DNA of 64,000 bases from Allopusillimonas sp048270225 (GCA_048270225.1 JBLWTG010000007.1:62001-126000), one strand, 5' to 3'; positions 1-8,648 are shown, counted from the stretch's first letter. Translations and numbers: made by a program. Notes: generated by a model from the letters alone, not told the origin.

Positions 1-237
1 ATTTTCAAGGCCATGGACACTTACCATCGCCTTGGCTTCTGCATCAATATGGGCGAATGGCAGCCCGAGATCCATGCCGTCGGCGTGCCGCTGATCGATC
101 AATATGGCGACCAGCGCATGTCCCTGAACTGCGGCGGGCCGGCCTATCTGCTGTCTCGGGACAAACTGGAAAACGATCTGGGCCCCCGCCTGCGCGAGCT
201 GGTGCGGGAGCTGGAAGAAAAAATGGGGCACGGCTGA
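1..237 (+). CDS. IclR-family transcriptional regulator, C-terminal fragment
   Basis: Only the last 78 residues are inside the window; the frame is open from base 1, so the gene starts upstream and the ATG at 13 is internal. The visible part (FKAMDTYHRLGFCINMGEW, then a segment with VGVPLID and LNCGGPAYLLS) matches the end of the IclR effector-binding domain, where the small ligand sits. It ends 28 bases before the acyl-CoA dehydrogenase gene on the same strand, so it is probably the local regulator of the acid-uptake operon that follows. The DNA-binding domain is not visible, so the family call rests on the C-terminal pattern alone. Confidence 0.72.
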   Translation: MFKAMDTYHRLGFCINMGEWQPEIHAVGVPLIDQYGDQRMSLNCGGPAYLLSRDKLENDLGPRLRELVRELEEKMGHG

Positions 238-265
238 AACGCCGCTCGCACAAACAAGGAAAGTC

Positions 266-1420
266 ATGATTAGAGATCAGGAAACCCTCAACATCCTATT
301 GCACTCGGTATCGCGCTTTGTGCGAGAACAACTGATACCGATTGAGGACGAAATCGCCGACACCGACACCATTCCCGAGGCCATCATTGCGCAAATGCGC
401 GAGCTGGGGATGTTCGGCCTGTCGATCCCGGAAGCCTACGGCGGCCTGGAACTCACGATGGAAGAAGAAGTGCTGTTCGCCTTCGAGATCGCAAAAACCT
501 CGCCGGCCTTCCGCTCGCTGATAGGCACGAACAACGGCATCGGCTCGCAGGGCATTGTGATCGACGGCACGCCCGAGCAGAAGCAGAAATACCTGCCCCA
601 GTTGGCCGCGGGAGAGATCATCGGTTCGTTCGCCCTGACGGAACCCGAATCGGGCTCCGATGCCGCTTCGCTGCGCACCACGGCCGTGCGTGACGGAGAC
701 GACTATGTCATTAATGGCACCAAGCGTTTTATCACCAATGCGCCCGAAGCCAGCATCTTCACCGTCATGGCGCGCACAGATCCGGCCCGCAAGGGCGGCA
801 GCGGAATTTCCGCCTTCATCGCCGAAGCCAGCACGCCCGGCATTGCGCTTGGCAAGATCGACAAGAAAATGGGACAGCGCGGCGCCCACACCTGCGATGT
901 CGTGTTTGAAAACTGCAGGGTGCCGGCCGCCAACCTGATCGGTGGGCAGGAAGGCATAGGTTTCAAGACGGCCATGAAGGTCCTGGACAAAGGGCGTCTG
1001 CACATCGCGGCCGTCAGCGTAGGCGTGGCCGAGCGCATGCTGGCCGATACCTTGCGCTACGCCATGGAGCGCCGGCAATTCGGCCAGCCCATCGCCGACT
1101 TTCAGCTGATCCAGGCCATGCTGGCCGACAGCAAGGCGGAAATCTATGCCGCGCGCTGCATGGTGATCGATGGCGCGCGCAAGCGCGATGCAGGCGAGAA
1201 CGTTTCCACCGAAGCATCCTGCTGCAAAATGTTCGCCACCGAAATGTGCGGCCGGGTGGCCGATCGCTGCGTGCAGATCCACGGCGGCGCCGGCTATGTA
1301 TCCGACTATGCGATTGAACGCTTTTACAGGGATGTGCGCCTGTTCCGCATCTACGAAGGCACCACGCAGATCCAGCAACTGGTGATCGCGCGCAATATGA
1401 TCAGGGATGCGAACCAGTAA
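266..1420 (+). CDS. acyl-CoA dehydrogenase
   Basis: This 384-residue protein has the usual length of a short/medium-chain FAD acyl-CoA dehydrogenase, which introduces an alpha,beta double bond into an acyl-CoA and passes electrons to ETF. Both family signatures are present: FALTEPESGSDAAS around residue 120 and a C-terminal block with QIHGGAGYVSDY, RFYRDVR and YEGTTQIQ. The Glu of YEGT is in the position of the catalytic base, so it is not a desulfinase-type variant lacking that base. Its stop overlaps the start of the CoA ligase (TAATG), showing translational coupling. The acyl substrate cannot be read from the sequence. Confidence 0.93.
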   Translation: MIRDQETLNILLHSVSRFVREQLIPIEDEIADTDTIPEAIIAQMRELGMFGLSIPEAYGGLELTMEEEVLFAFEIAKTSPAFRSLIGTNNGIGSQGIVIDGTPEQKQKYLPQLAAGEIIGSFALTEPESGSDAASLRTTAVRDGDDYVINGTKRFITNAPEASIFTVMARTDPARKGGSGISAFIAEASTPGIALGKIDKKMGQRGAHTCDVVFENCRVPAANLIGGQEGIGFKTAMKVLDKGRLHIAAVSVGVAERMLADTLRYAMERRQFGQPIADFQLIQAMLADSKAEIYAARCMVIDGARKRDAGENVSTEASCCKMFATEMCGRVADRCVQIHGGAGYVSDYAIERFYRDVRLFRIYEGTTQIQQLVIARNMIRDANQ

Positions 1421-2988
1421 TGACTGCTTCTGGCGATACGCCGCTGGGTACGCTGCCACAGCGCCTGAGCGATATTCCCCTGCGATGGGCTGCTGAAACG
1501 CCGGATGCGCCGGCCTTGCATCAGGACGGCGGCATGCTGACCTACCGTCAGCTGGCAGACGCAGTGGACGAAACGGCACGACTGCTGCGCGAACGCGGCG
1601 CGCGCCCCGGCGACCGCATCATGCTTGCGGCGGAGAACTGCATCGCCCAGATCGTGCTGATCTTTGCCGCTGCCCGGATTGACGCCTGGATGGTGAACGT
1701 GAATGCAAGACTGTCCGCCGCCGAGTTCGATGCGATCCGTGATCATTGCCAGGCACGGCTGTGCCTGTATACGGCAGGCATATCGACAGATGCCGCGGCC
1801 CATGGCCAGCGCCATGGGGCCACGCCTTTCGACATCCCGGGCGTGAGCGGGCTTGCCGGCGGCCGGGTCGCCGCAGGCCCTCTGAACGAGGCCTGCGAAC
1901 CCGAACCCGTATATCAGGACAGCGAGCAACAGGTCGCCGCGCTGATCTATACCACCGGCACGACGGGCAACCCCAAGGGGGTGATGCTGACGCATCGCAA
2001 CCTGCTCTTCATCGCCGCCACGTCCAGCAGTGTGCGCATGCTGACGCCGCAGGACCGCGCTTACGGCGTATTGCCCGTTACCCATGTGTTCGGCCTGGCC
2101 TCCATGGCCATGTCCACGCTGTATGCCGGCGCCAGCCTGTATCTGGCGCAGCGGTATTCACCGGCAGCATTGATCAAGGCCATAGACGAAGATCAGCTCA
2201 CGATTCTTCAGGGAGTGCCCGCGATGTACGCCCGCCTGCTCGAATACGACTATGGCGACTGGAACCCAAGCCGCTCGAAACTCCGTTTCGTCTATGCAGG
2301 CGGGTCACCGCTGGACCTCACGCTCAAGCACGATGTCGAGCGTCTGTTCGGGCGCGCCTTGAGCAACGGCTATGGCCTGACCGAAACATCGCCCACGGTC
2401 AGTCAGACCCCGGCCGACGCTCCGCGCGACGACACCTCGGTCGGGTTTGTCGTGCCTGGCGTACAGGTCCGGATTGTCGATGAGCGCGGTCAGGATCTTC
2501 CCGCCGGCGAAGCGGGCGAGCTCTGGGTCCGGGGCCCCAACGTCATGAAGGGGTATTACCGCGACCCCGTCTTGACGCGTCAGGCCATCAATGCCGAGGG
2601 CTGGCTGAATACCGGCGATATTGCACGGCAGGAGACGGACGGCGCGCTGTTTCTGATGGGCCGCAGCAAGGAGCTCATCATACGGTCCGGCTTCAATGTA
2701 TACCCCGTCGAAGTGGAGGCCGCGCTCAATGCCCATCCCGCCGTGGTCCAGTCCGCCGTGGTCGGCCGCGCCGCGCCGGGGGGCAATGAAGAGGTGGTTG
2801 CCTTTGTCGAACTCGATCCTGCCGCCGGTCTGGAGGACACCAGGGTGCTGGATGACTGGCTGGCTGCGCGGCTGTCCCCTTACAAGCGGCCATCGCTCAT
2901 TATTGCCATGCCATCCATGCCGGCCGCGCCGACCGGCAAGATACTCAAAGGAAAGCTGAAACAACTGGCGCAACACATGCATCACTAG
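1420..2988 (+). CDS. AMP-forming acyl-CoA ligase (class I adenylate-forming)
   Basis: A 522-residue member of the ANL superfamily, which activates a carboxylic acid with ATP to an acyl-adenylate and then to the CoA thioester. Motifs appear in family order: the phosphate loop IYTTGTTGNPKGVMLTHRN, YGLTETSPT, GWLNTGDIA and the C-terminal PTGKILKGKLK with the catalytic Lys. The start overlaps the dehydrogenase stop by one base. Lying between a dehydrogenase and a Liv-type importer, it probably activates the acid brought in by that importer. Substrate class (aliphatic, branched or aromatic) is not decided. Confidence 0.92.
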   Translation: MTASGDTPLGTLPQRLSDIPLRWAAETPDAPALHQDGGMLTYRQLADAVDETARLLRERGARPGDRIMLAAENCIAQIVLIFAAARIDAWMVNVNARLSAAEFDAIRDHCQARLCLYTAGISTDAAAHGQRHGATPFDIPGVSGLAGGRVAAGPLNEACEPEPVYQDSEQQVAALIYTTGTTGNPKGVMLTHRNLLFIAATSSSVRMLTPQDRAYGVLPVTHVFGLASMAMSTLYAGASLYLAQRYSPAALIKAIDEDQLTILQGVPAMYARLLEYDYGDWNPSRSKLRFVYAGGSPLDLTLKHDVERLFGRALSNGYGLTETSPTVSQTPADAPRDDTSVGFVVPGVQVRIVDERGQDLPAGEAGELWVRGPNVMKGYYRDPVLTRQAINAEGWLNTGDIARQETDGALFLMGRSKELIIRSGFNVYPVEVEAALNAHPAVVQSAVVGRAAPGGNEEVVAFVELDPAAGLEDTRVLDDWLAARLSPYKRPSLIIAMPSMPAAPTGKILKGKLKQLAQHMHH

Positions 2989-3033
2989 ATCGTGGCCGGA
3001 ACACCGGCCCCATATAACAGACAGGAGAGAGAC

Positions 3034-4206
3034 ATGAAAAAAACATTCCGACGCGCCGGCCTGGCTGCGCTGGCGCTATCGCTGCAATGCACGGCCATGA
3101 CGGCCGTTGCCGATGAATTTCTGGTCGGTGAGCAGGAACCACTGACCGGGCCGCTGGCACGCGTGGGGCATGGCATGCACGAAGGCATACAGGTCGCCAT
3201 CGAAGTATTCAACAGCACCAACGGCAAGCACACGATCAAGTTGCTCACGCAGGACGACGAAACCTCGCCCGCCAAGGCCGTGGCTGCAATCGAAAAGCTG
3301 GCGTCGGACGGCGTGGTCGCCTTTACCGGCGGATACGGCTCCAACATCATCGGCCCCGCGTCGGATGCCGCCAACAAGCTGGGACTGCCCTACATCACGT
3401 CAGGCGGCGTCGACAACGGGCTGGTGCAGCGCGGCTACAAGACATTTTTCCGCATCAACAATACCGCGGGCTACCAGAAAGCCATGGTCGGTGTACTCGA
3501 CGAAATGAAGATCAAGTCCGCCTCCATTATTTATTCAACCAAGGAGGCAACCTCGCACCTGGCCCAAGACGTGCAGAAAGACCTGGACACCAGGGGTATC
3601 AAGGTTGCCATGCACCCCTTTGATCCCGGCATTTCCGACTTCAAGCCTGTGGTCAACAAGGTCAGGCTGCGCGATAAGTCCGATGTCATCCTGATGGTGG
3701 GCTACGAGAACGACTATGTCGGCATTCTGCGCGCCGCCAAGGTGCTCAAGCCTGATGTCAAGGCCATGATCGGCGTCTGGTCGCTGGCCACGCCCAAGAT
3801 GGCGGCCGACTTCCCCGACCTGATGCCCAAGGTGTATGGGACTGCCCTGCTGCCCTATCCTGCGACCTTCACGACGGAACAAGGCAAGGCTTTCCATGAC
3901 GCGTACAAGAAACTGTTCAACAAAGATCCCGACTATCTGGGCCAGTTCGGCTATGTGCAATCCATGCTGCTGTTCAATGCCATTGCACGCGCGGCGGATA
4001 AAGGCACGATAGACAAAGGCGGCATTGCCGAAGAGCTGGCCAGGACCGATGAAAACACACTGATAGGACGTGTGCAGTTCACCCACGGTGACAACCTGAA
4101 CTTCACCCACCATATGGGCCAGCATCAAGGCAAGAAAATCGAAATCGTCTGGCCTGAAGACGCCGCCACCGCGCCCATGCAGTTCCCGGGCGTGCCCTGG
4201 AAATAA
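3034..4206 (+). CDS. Liv-type ABC transporter substrate-binding protein
   Basis: A 390-residue periplasmic binding protein of the leucine/branched-chain (type I fold) family. The chosen ATG follows AGGAGAG and gives a clear signal peptide (MKKTFRRAGLAALALSLQ, cleavage near AVADEF); an ATG 42 bases upstream would bury it. The mature start FLVGEQEPLTGPLARVGHGMHEG is typical of LivJ/AmiC-like receptors. It is followed at 14 bases by the permease genes. In this family the ligand is often an aromatic or dicarboxylic acid, urea or amide rather than leucine; the neighbouring CoA ligase suggests an organic acid. Confidence 0.92.
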   Translation: MKKTFRRAGLAALALSLQCTAMTAVADEFLVGEQEPLTGPLARVGHGMHEGIQVAIEVFNSTNGKHTIKLLTQDDETSPAKAVAAIEKLASDGVVAFTGGYGSNIIGPASDAANKLGLPYITSGGVDNGLVQRGYKTFFRINNTAGYQKAMVGVLDEMKIKSASIIYSTKEATSHLAQDVQKDLDTRGIKVAMHPFDPGISDFKPVVNKVRLRDKSDVILMVGYENDYVGILRAAKVLKPDVKAMIGVWSLATPKMAADFPDLMPKVYGTALLPYPATFTTEQGKAFHDAYKKLFNKDPDYLGQFGYVQSMLLFNAIARAADKGTIDKGGIAEELARTDENTLIGRVQFTHGDNLNFTHHMGQHQGKKIEIVWPEDAATAPMQFPGVPWK

Positions 4207-4220
4207 AGGACGCGCCGTTT

Positions 4221-5093
4221 ATGTCTGAGCTCTTATTGCAGGCGCTGTATTCCGGGGTGCTGCAGGGCGGTTCCTATGCCCTGATCGCCCTGGGCCTTGC
4301 TCTGGTATTCGGGACCATGAAGATCATCAATCTGGCGCATGGGGAGCTGGTGCTGCTGGCTGCCTATATCGCCTATACCTTTGAATCCTCAACCGGCCTG
4401 AACCCCATTTTTGCCATTCCGCTGGCCCTGATTGTCGTCTGCCTGTCAGCCGTACTCATGTATTACCTGATCAGCCTGATCAAATCCGACCGGGAACTGA
4501 ACTCGCTGATTCTGACCTACGGAATCGGCGTAATCCTGACCAATCTGATCCTGCTGACCTGGTCGGCCGACATCCGCTCCACATCGTCCTCCTGGCTGCT
4601 GGACGCCATTGTGATCGGGCCGCTGTTCAGCATGCGCAGCGAACCCCTGTTCTTCGGCATCAGCGTGCTGCTGATGGGCGGCGTCTGGTGGTGGCTGTCG
4701 CGCAGCTGGTACGGGCGCGCCGTTCGCGCCGTCGCAGGCAACCGGAGCGCGGCCGCCCTGATGGGCATCAATCCACGCCGCACAGAGCTCGTTTCATTTG
4801 TCATTGCCGGTCTGCTGGCCTCGTTTGCGGGCGTGGCCATCTTCAGCTATGGCGTCATCCAGCCCTCGCTGGGCCATGTCCTGACGATCAAGGCCTTCAT
4901 CATCACGGTGCTGGCCGGCATAGGCTCCATTCCAGGCGTACTGGTCGGCGCACTGTTGCTGGGCATTGCCGAGGCGCTGACCGTCACACTGGCCAGCTCG
5001 GCCCTGCAGGAACTGGTGGGCATGGTGCTGTTTCTGCTCGTGCTGTTTGTGATGCCCAATGGCCTGTTCGGCTCGGCAGGGAGACGAGGATGA
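4221..5093 (+). CDS. livH: Liv-type ABC transporter permease LivH
   Basis: A 290-residue inner-membrane permease with about eight hydrophobic segments. The N-terminal block (LLQALYSGVLQGGSYALIALGLALVFG) and the later ITVLAGIGSIPGVLVGALLLG segment are characteristic of LivH. It forms the channel with the LivM-type protein encoded next. The stop overlaps the next start by four bases (ATGA). Specificity is set by the binding protein, so the symbol describes the family rather than leucine transport. Confidence 0.93.
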   Translation: MSELLLQALYSGVLQGGSYALIALGLALVFGTMKIINLAHGELVLLAAYIAYTFESSTGLNPIFAIPLALIVVCLSAVLMYYLISLIKSDRELNSLILTYGIGVILTNLILLTWSADIRSTSSSWLLDAIVIGPLFSMRSEPLFFGISVLLMGGVWWWLSRSWYGRAVRAVAGNRSAAALMGINPRRTELVSFVIAGLLASFAGVAIFSYGVIQPSLGHVLTIKAFIITVLAGIGSIPGVLVGALLLGIAEALTVTLASSALQELVGMVLFLLVLFVMPNGLFGSAGRRG

Positions 5094-6046
5094 ATCTACG
5101 CAATTATGGATATCTGCTGTTGCTGGCCGTCGCTTATGTCGGCGTGCCCCTCATGGCAGGTCACAACAACTACATCATGAGCCTGATCATCGCCTCGCTG
5201 GTCATAGGCGGCATTGCGCTGGCCTGGGCATTGCTGGGCAATCTGGGCGGCATGGTGAGCTTCGGCCATTCGGCGTTTTTCGGGGTGGGCGCCTATGTCT
5301 CGTCGATTCTCACGATGCAGGCCGGTGTGCCGGTGCTGATTGCCATGCTGCTGGGCGGTGTGGGTGCATTGCTGGCGTCGCTGGTCATGCTGCCTGTGCT
5401 GCGCCTGCGAGGCCCGTATTTTGCGCTGGCCATCCTGGCCTATGCGCATATTTTCAAGATTGTGGCCACCGAGTGGAGTTCGGTCACCGGCGGCTCGGGC
5501 GGCATTTCCAGCATTCCGCACTTTCCTGACATACTGGGCGTGCCGCTGTCCGGCAAAGCGGGCAGCTACCTGATCATCCTGACGCTGCTGCTGATTTTCG
5601 CCCTGTGCTACCGCGCCATCCGGCGCAGCCATTACGGTCTGGCCCTGCGCGCCATGCACGATACCGAGGATGCAACGCGGGTGATCGGTGTAAACAGCAC
5701 GCTGCTCAAGGCCATGATGCTATTCATCTCAGCCTTCATGACAGGCGTGATCGGCGCCTTCAATGCTCACTACATCAGCTTTCTGGAACCGGACTACGCT
5801 TTTAGCGGCGTGTGGGTAACGCTGCCCATCATCGCCGCCATCTTCGGCGGCTATCGCACCATCGGCGGCCCGATTGCCGGCGCGCTCACGGTATACATGG
5901 TGGACCAGTTGATATTCAAGAATCTTATTCCCTCCGGCCACCAGTTGATACTGGGCGGCCTGCTGGTGGCCATGATCATCTTCAGCCCGCGCGGCCTGCT
6001 TCCGCTGCTGGGACGCGGCCTGGGGAGAAAACATGCTGCAACTTGA
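5090..6046 (+). CDS. livM: Liv-type ABC transporter permease LivM
   Basis: A 318-residue permease beginning MNLRNYGYLLLLAVAYVGV. The start at 5090 overlaps the livH stop; the longer reading frame from 4688 lies inside livH and is not real. The central block GLALRAMHDTEDATRVIGVN, contacting the ATPase, and FGGYRTIGGPIAGAL mark it as LivM. Its 3' end overlaps the following ATPase gene by 14 bases, as is common in compact liv operons. Confidence 0.93.
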   Translation: MNLRNYGYLLLLAVAYVGVPLMAGHNNYIMSLIIASLVIGGIALAWALLGNLGGMVSFGHSAFFGVGAYVSSILTMQAGVPVLIAMLLGGVGALLASLVMLPVLRLRGPYFALAILAYAHIFKIVATEWSSVTGGSGGISSIPHFPDILGVPLSGKAGSYLIILTLLLIFALCYRAIRRSHYGLALRAMHDTEDATRVIGVNSTLLKAMMLFISAFMTGVIGAFNAHYISFLEPDYAFSGVWVTLPIIAAIFGGYRTIGGPIAGALTVYMVDQLIFKNLIPSGHQLILGGLLVAMIIFSPRGLLPLLGRGLGRKHAAT

Positions 6047-6743
6047 CGCCATGACCGTACGCTTCGGCGCGCTGACGGCAGTCAACGCCGTCACGCTCAG
6101 TGCGCAGCAAAACGAAGTGCTGGGCCTGGTCGGCCCCAACGGGGCCGGGAAAACCACCCTGTTCAATGCAATATCCGGACTCGTGCGCCCTTCCGGAGGC
6201 CGCATCATCTTTGACAATGCCGACCTGGGGCGTCTGCCGCTGCACCGCCGGGCACGGCTGGGCATAGGCCGCAGCTTTCAGATTCCCCAGCCCCTGGCCG
6301 AGCTGACCGTGCGTGAAAACCTGATCGTTGCCCAGCGCTTTGCCACAGGCAGCGTAGACCAGGCCCGCATCGCCGAAGTGCTGAGTTTCACCGGCCTGGA
6401 CTTGCTGGCCGAACGCAACGCGGCCACAGAACTGGCGCTGACCGAGCTCAAGGCGCTGGAAATCGCCAAAGCGCTGTGCACCAACCCCAAGCTGCTTCTG
6501 CTCGACGAAGTGCTGGCGGGACTGGAAACCCAGGGCAAGCGCCGATTCGTCGCCATGCTCAGGCAACTGCACAAGCAATACAAGGTAGGCATCGTCATCA
6601 TCGAGCATGATATCGAGACCATAGGACAACTGTGCAATCGCGTGGCGGCCCTGGATTTCGGGCAGCTCATCGCGCTGGGCACGCCTGACGACGTGTTCAA
6701 TGACGCCGAGGTCATCAGAAGCTATACCGGAGGCCAGGCATGA
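6033..6743 (+). CDS. livG: Liv-type ABC transporter ATPase LivG
   Basis: A 236-residue ABC ATPase with Walker A GPNGAGKTT near residue 32 and Walker B KLLLLDEVLAGL near residue 150. The signature region is ELALTELKALEIAKAL, where the usual LSGG is replaced by ALTEL. That is a departure worth noting, since canonical LivG has LSYGQQR. It overlaps both neighbours and works as a heterodimer with LivF. The altered signature motif does not by itself mean loss of activity. Confidence 0.92.
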   Translation: MLQLDAMTVRFGALTAVNAVTLSAQQNEVLGLVGPNGAGKTTLFNAISGLVRPSGGRIIFDNADLGRLPLHRRARLGIGRSFQIPQPLAELTVRENLIVAQRFATGSVDQARIAEVLSFTGLDLLAERNAATELALTELKALEIAKALCTNPKLLLLDEVLAGLETQGKRRFVAMLRQLHKQYKVGIVIIEHDIETIGQLCNRVAALDFGQLIALGTPDDVFNDAEVIRSYTGGQA

Positions 6744-7441
6744 TAGAAATCGAGAAGCTGCGCGCCGGCTATGGCTCCATCAACATTCTGTGGGATGTGT
6801 CGCTGTCCATCCGCCCCGGCGAGCTGACGACCATTATCGGCCCCAATGGCGCGGGCAAAACGACACTGCTGCGCGCCATCATGGGCATGGTGCCGACCAG
6901 CCAGGGCAGCATCAGCCTGGAAGGCCAGGCGCTGACCGGCACCCCGACCTGGCGCATGCCCGAACTGGGTGTCGTCATGATTCCCGAAGGCCGCATGATC
7001 TTCAAGGACATGACGATTGAAGAAAACCTGATGCTGGGCGCATTTCCCAAGAGCAGGCGCGCCGGCGCCGGCAGGCAGCGTGAACTCGCCTACGAGATGT
7101 TCCCGCGCCTGCGCGAGCGCCGCAACAAGCCAGCCGGCACGCTGTCCGGCGGCGAAGCCCAGATGCTGGCCATGGCACGCGGCCTGATGTCCGACCCGCG
7201 GGTATTGATCATCGACGAGCCCTCGCTCGGACTGGCGCCCGTCATTGTCAACGAGCTTTTCCAGACGCTGGACCGGCTCAAGAAAGAGGGACGGACCATT
7301 GTTCTGGTGGAACAGAGCACCCATCGTGCGGTGGGCGTGGCCGACCAAGTCTATCTGCTGCAGACCGGCAAGATCATCATGGCGCAGCGGGCAGCCGAGG
7401 TGGACATGGAGGCTCTGCACGAACTGTATTTCGCCCATTGA
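6740..7441 (+). CDS. livF: Liv-type ABC transporter ATPase LivF
   Basis: A 233-residue ABC ATPase with Walker A GPNGAGKTT, signature TLSGGEAQMLAMARGL and Walker B VLIIDEPSLGLAP, followed by the switch region VLVEQS. The early VMIPEGRMIFKDMTIEENL block is typical of LivF. The start overlaps the livG stop by four bases. It is the last gene of the operon; the next gene lies 177 bases downstream behind its own promoter-like element. Confidence 0.94.
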   Translation: MIEIEKLRAGYGSINILWDVSLSIRPGELTTIIGPNGAGKTTLLRAIMGMVPTSQGSISLEGQALTGTPTWRMPELGVVMIPEGRMIFKDMTIEENLMLGAFPKSRRAGAGRQRELAYEMFPRLRERRNKPAGTLSGGEAQMLAMARGLMSDPRVLIIDEPSLGLAPVIVNELFQTLDRLKKEGRTIVLVEQSTHRAVGVADQVYLLQTGKIIMAQRAAEVDMEALHELYFAH

Positions 7442-7534
7442 ACAGGCGCCGGCCAGGCCCCACAGCCGGGCCGGACGGCCACACTACGCCTGCTTTCTCG
7501 CTAAATAACTGAAATCGATGTGCTTTTTACACAA

Positions 7535-7582
7535 CTATAGGGTTTACCCCTAGCAATCATCTAGGGTTTACCCTATAATTAG
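7535..7582 (+). promoter_or_regulatory. twin GGGTTTACCC element with -10 box
   Basis: Two copies of the ten-base core GGGTTTACCC lie at 7540-7549 and 7564-7573, 24 bases apart start to start. Each is flanked by TAG/CTA so that it reads as a near palindrome. A perfect TATAAT follows the second copy at 7574-7579, while no good -35 box is visible 16-18 bases upstream. This layout suggests an activator- or repressor-controlled promoter for the small gene at 7619. The binding protein is unknown. Confidence 0.6.
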
Positions 7583-7618
7583 TACATCGATCACCCATAG
7601 ACCAGCGAGGGTTCTGAC

Positions 7619-7828
7619 ATGGCAAACGTAATTGGCGGCAAACTAGCAGCCGTAGGCAACATCCAGATCAGCAACACCGCCGCCATGTCCGCAAAGAACA
7701 GGCCGGCGCGCAACGCAGTGTTTACACGGCGCGTTCGTCATTTGCTGAACAAACTCGACCGCGGCATGGCCGGCTACCTTGGCTCACTCGCCGAAGCCCG
7801 CGTCCGCGCTCCGCACGATCACAGCTAA
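7619..7828 (+). CDS. small basic protein of unknown function
   Basis: A 69-residue protein with no signal peptide or membrane helix. The second half is rich in Arg and Lys and carries TRRVRHLLNKLDRGMAGYLGSLAEARVR, a likely amphipathic helix pair; the end is HDHS. It does not match a family I can name with confidence, though the size and basic C-terminal half recall DUF1127-like small proteins. The ATG follows GAGGGTTCTGAC. It has its own promoter element upstream and a strong terminator downstream, which is good evidence for a real single-gene unit. Confidence 0.65.
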   Translation: MANVIGGKLAAVGNIQISNTAAMSAKNRPARNAVFTRRVRHLLNKLDRGMAGYLGSLAEARVRAPHDHS

Positions 7829-7851
7829 CGCATTTCACGCATTGCAGTCTC

Positions 7852-7890
7852 AACGCCCCGGAAGTGATTTTCCGGGGCGTTGTTGTTTTT
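7852..7890 (+). terminator. rho-independent terminator of the small basic protein gene
   Basis: A perfect 12-base stem, AACGCCCCGGAA with TTCCGGGGCGTT, closes a six-base loop and is followed by GTTGTTTTT. It lies 24 bases after the stop codon. Confidence 0.93.
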
Positions 7891-7936
7891 GTCGCGCACG
7901 CAGCATCGCCTAGCCATTTTCCGTCTGCTGCGCGCT

Positions 7937-8545
7937 TCAGGTCAAAATATCAAAATGCCTGACGGTATACGTAATCTGGTACAACAGCGCGAGCGCCGCA
8001 AAGATGGCATGAAATCTCGCATTGCGGGTACGCATGCCGACCAGGCTCAGCACGATGAAGGCGGCTACCTGCAGGGGATACTCGATCCCATATACATGAT
8101 AATGATCCCATCCCTTGAGCACGGTATCAAACACATCTGCCAGGTAGATCAGCACCATGAATCCAAAGAACCAAGCCCGCCGTGACAGAAAATAATCGCG
8201 ATATCCCGCGTACTCATGCATTTCTCCCGGAAAAAGCATAGCGGACAGCAGGAAATAAAGCCCAGCGTAGGCAATCACGAACACATATATTTCAAAGGAC
8301 CACACGGGCAGTGTGCGCAGGTTGAACTCGAACCACCAGAAATGTATGACTGAGAGCAGCGCAAAGGCTACCCAGCAAAGATGGACCGGATAGATGGTGC
8401 CTGGCTTGCGGTGCTGCAACAGCCCTGCAACCCCAATCAGCAAACGGGATATGCATAGGCCCAGCACCATGCCGATGATGATGCGTATGTGCGTAAACGC
8501 TTCGGCTGCCGAGACTTGCGGCAACTGCGATACCTCCATATTCAT
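7937..8545 (-). CDS. six-helix membrane protein of unknown function
   Basis: A 202-residue protein with about six hydrophobic helices (for example IIIGMVLGLCISRLLIGVAGLL and WSFEIYVFVIAYAGLYFLLS) and few charged loops. I recognise no catalytic or transport motif. The start was placed at the ATG preceded by GGGGGAG; the longer frame to 8671 adds an unlikely basic tail and would cover the palindrome at 8559-8580. The gene follows the MFS exporter on the same strand, but 103 bases and the palindrome separate them, so it may have its own promoter. Confidence 0.7.
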   Translation of the reverse strand: MNMEVSQLPQVSAAEAFTHIRIIIGMVLGLCISRLLIGVAGLLQHRKPGTIYPVHLCWVAFALLSVIHFWWFEFNLRTLPVWSFEIYVFVIAYAGLYFLLSAMLFPGEMHEYAGYRDYFLSRRAWFFGFMVLIYLADVFDTVLKGWDHYHVYGIEYPLQVAAFIVLSLVGMRTRNARFHAIFAALALLYQITYTVRHFDILT

Positions 8546-8558
8546 GTGCTCCCCCGTT

Positions 8559-8580
8559 GATATACTCCAAGCAGTATATC
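8559..8580. promoter_or_regulatory. palindromic operator candidate GATATACT-N6-AGTATATC
   Basis: Two perfect eight-base inverted arms flank CCAAGC. The palindrome lies 14-35 bases upstream of the start codon of the six-helix membrane protein, just before its ribosome binding site. Its position suits a repressor site or an mRNA leader hairpin. Confidence 0.5.
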
Positions 8581-8648
8581 GTCGGGATCGGTGCACACCA
8601 AAGGCTGTCTGCGCCCCGCTTTGCCCCGCAAGCGTACCGGGGTTGTCT

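Noticed and set aside
296..1579. 427-codon minus-strand reading frame opposite the acyl-CoA dehydrogenase gene
   Set aside because: It is an antisense shadow of a well-supported gene; the translation is rich in His, Arg and Ala with no family pattern.
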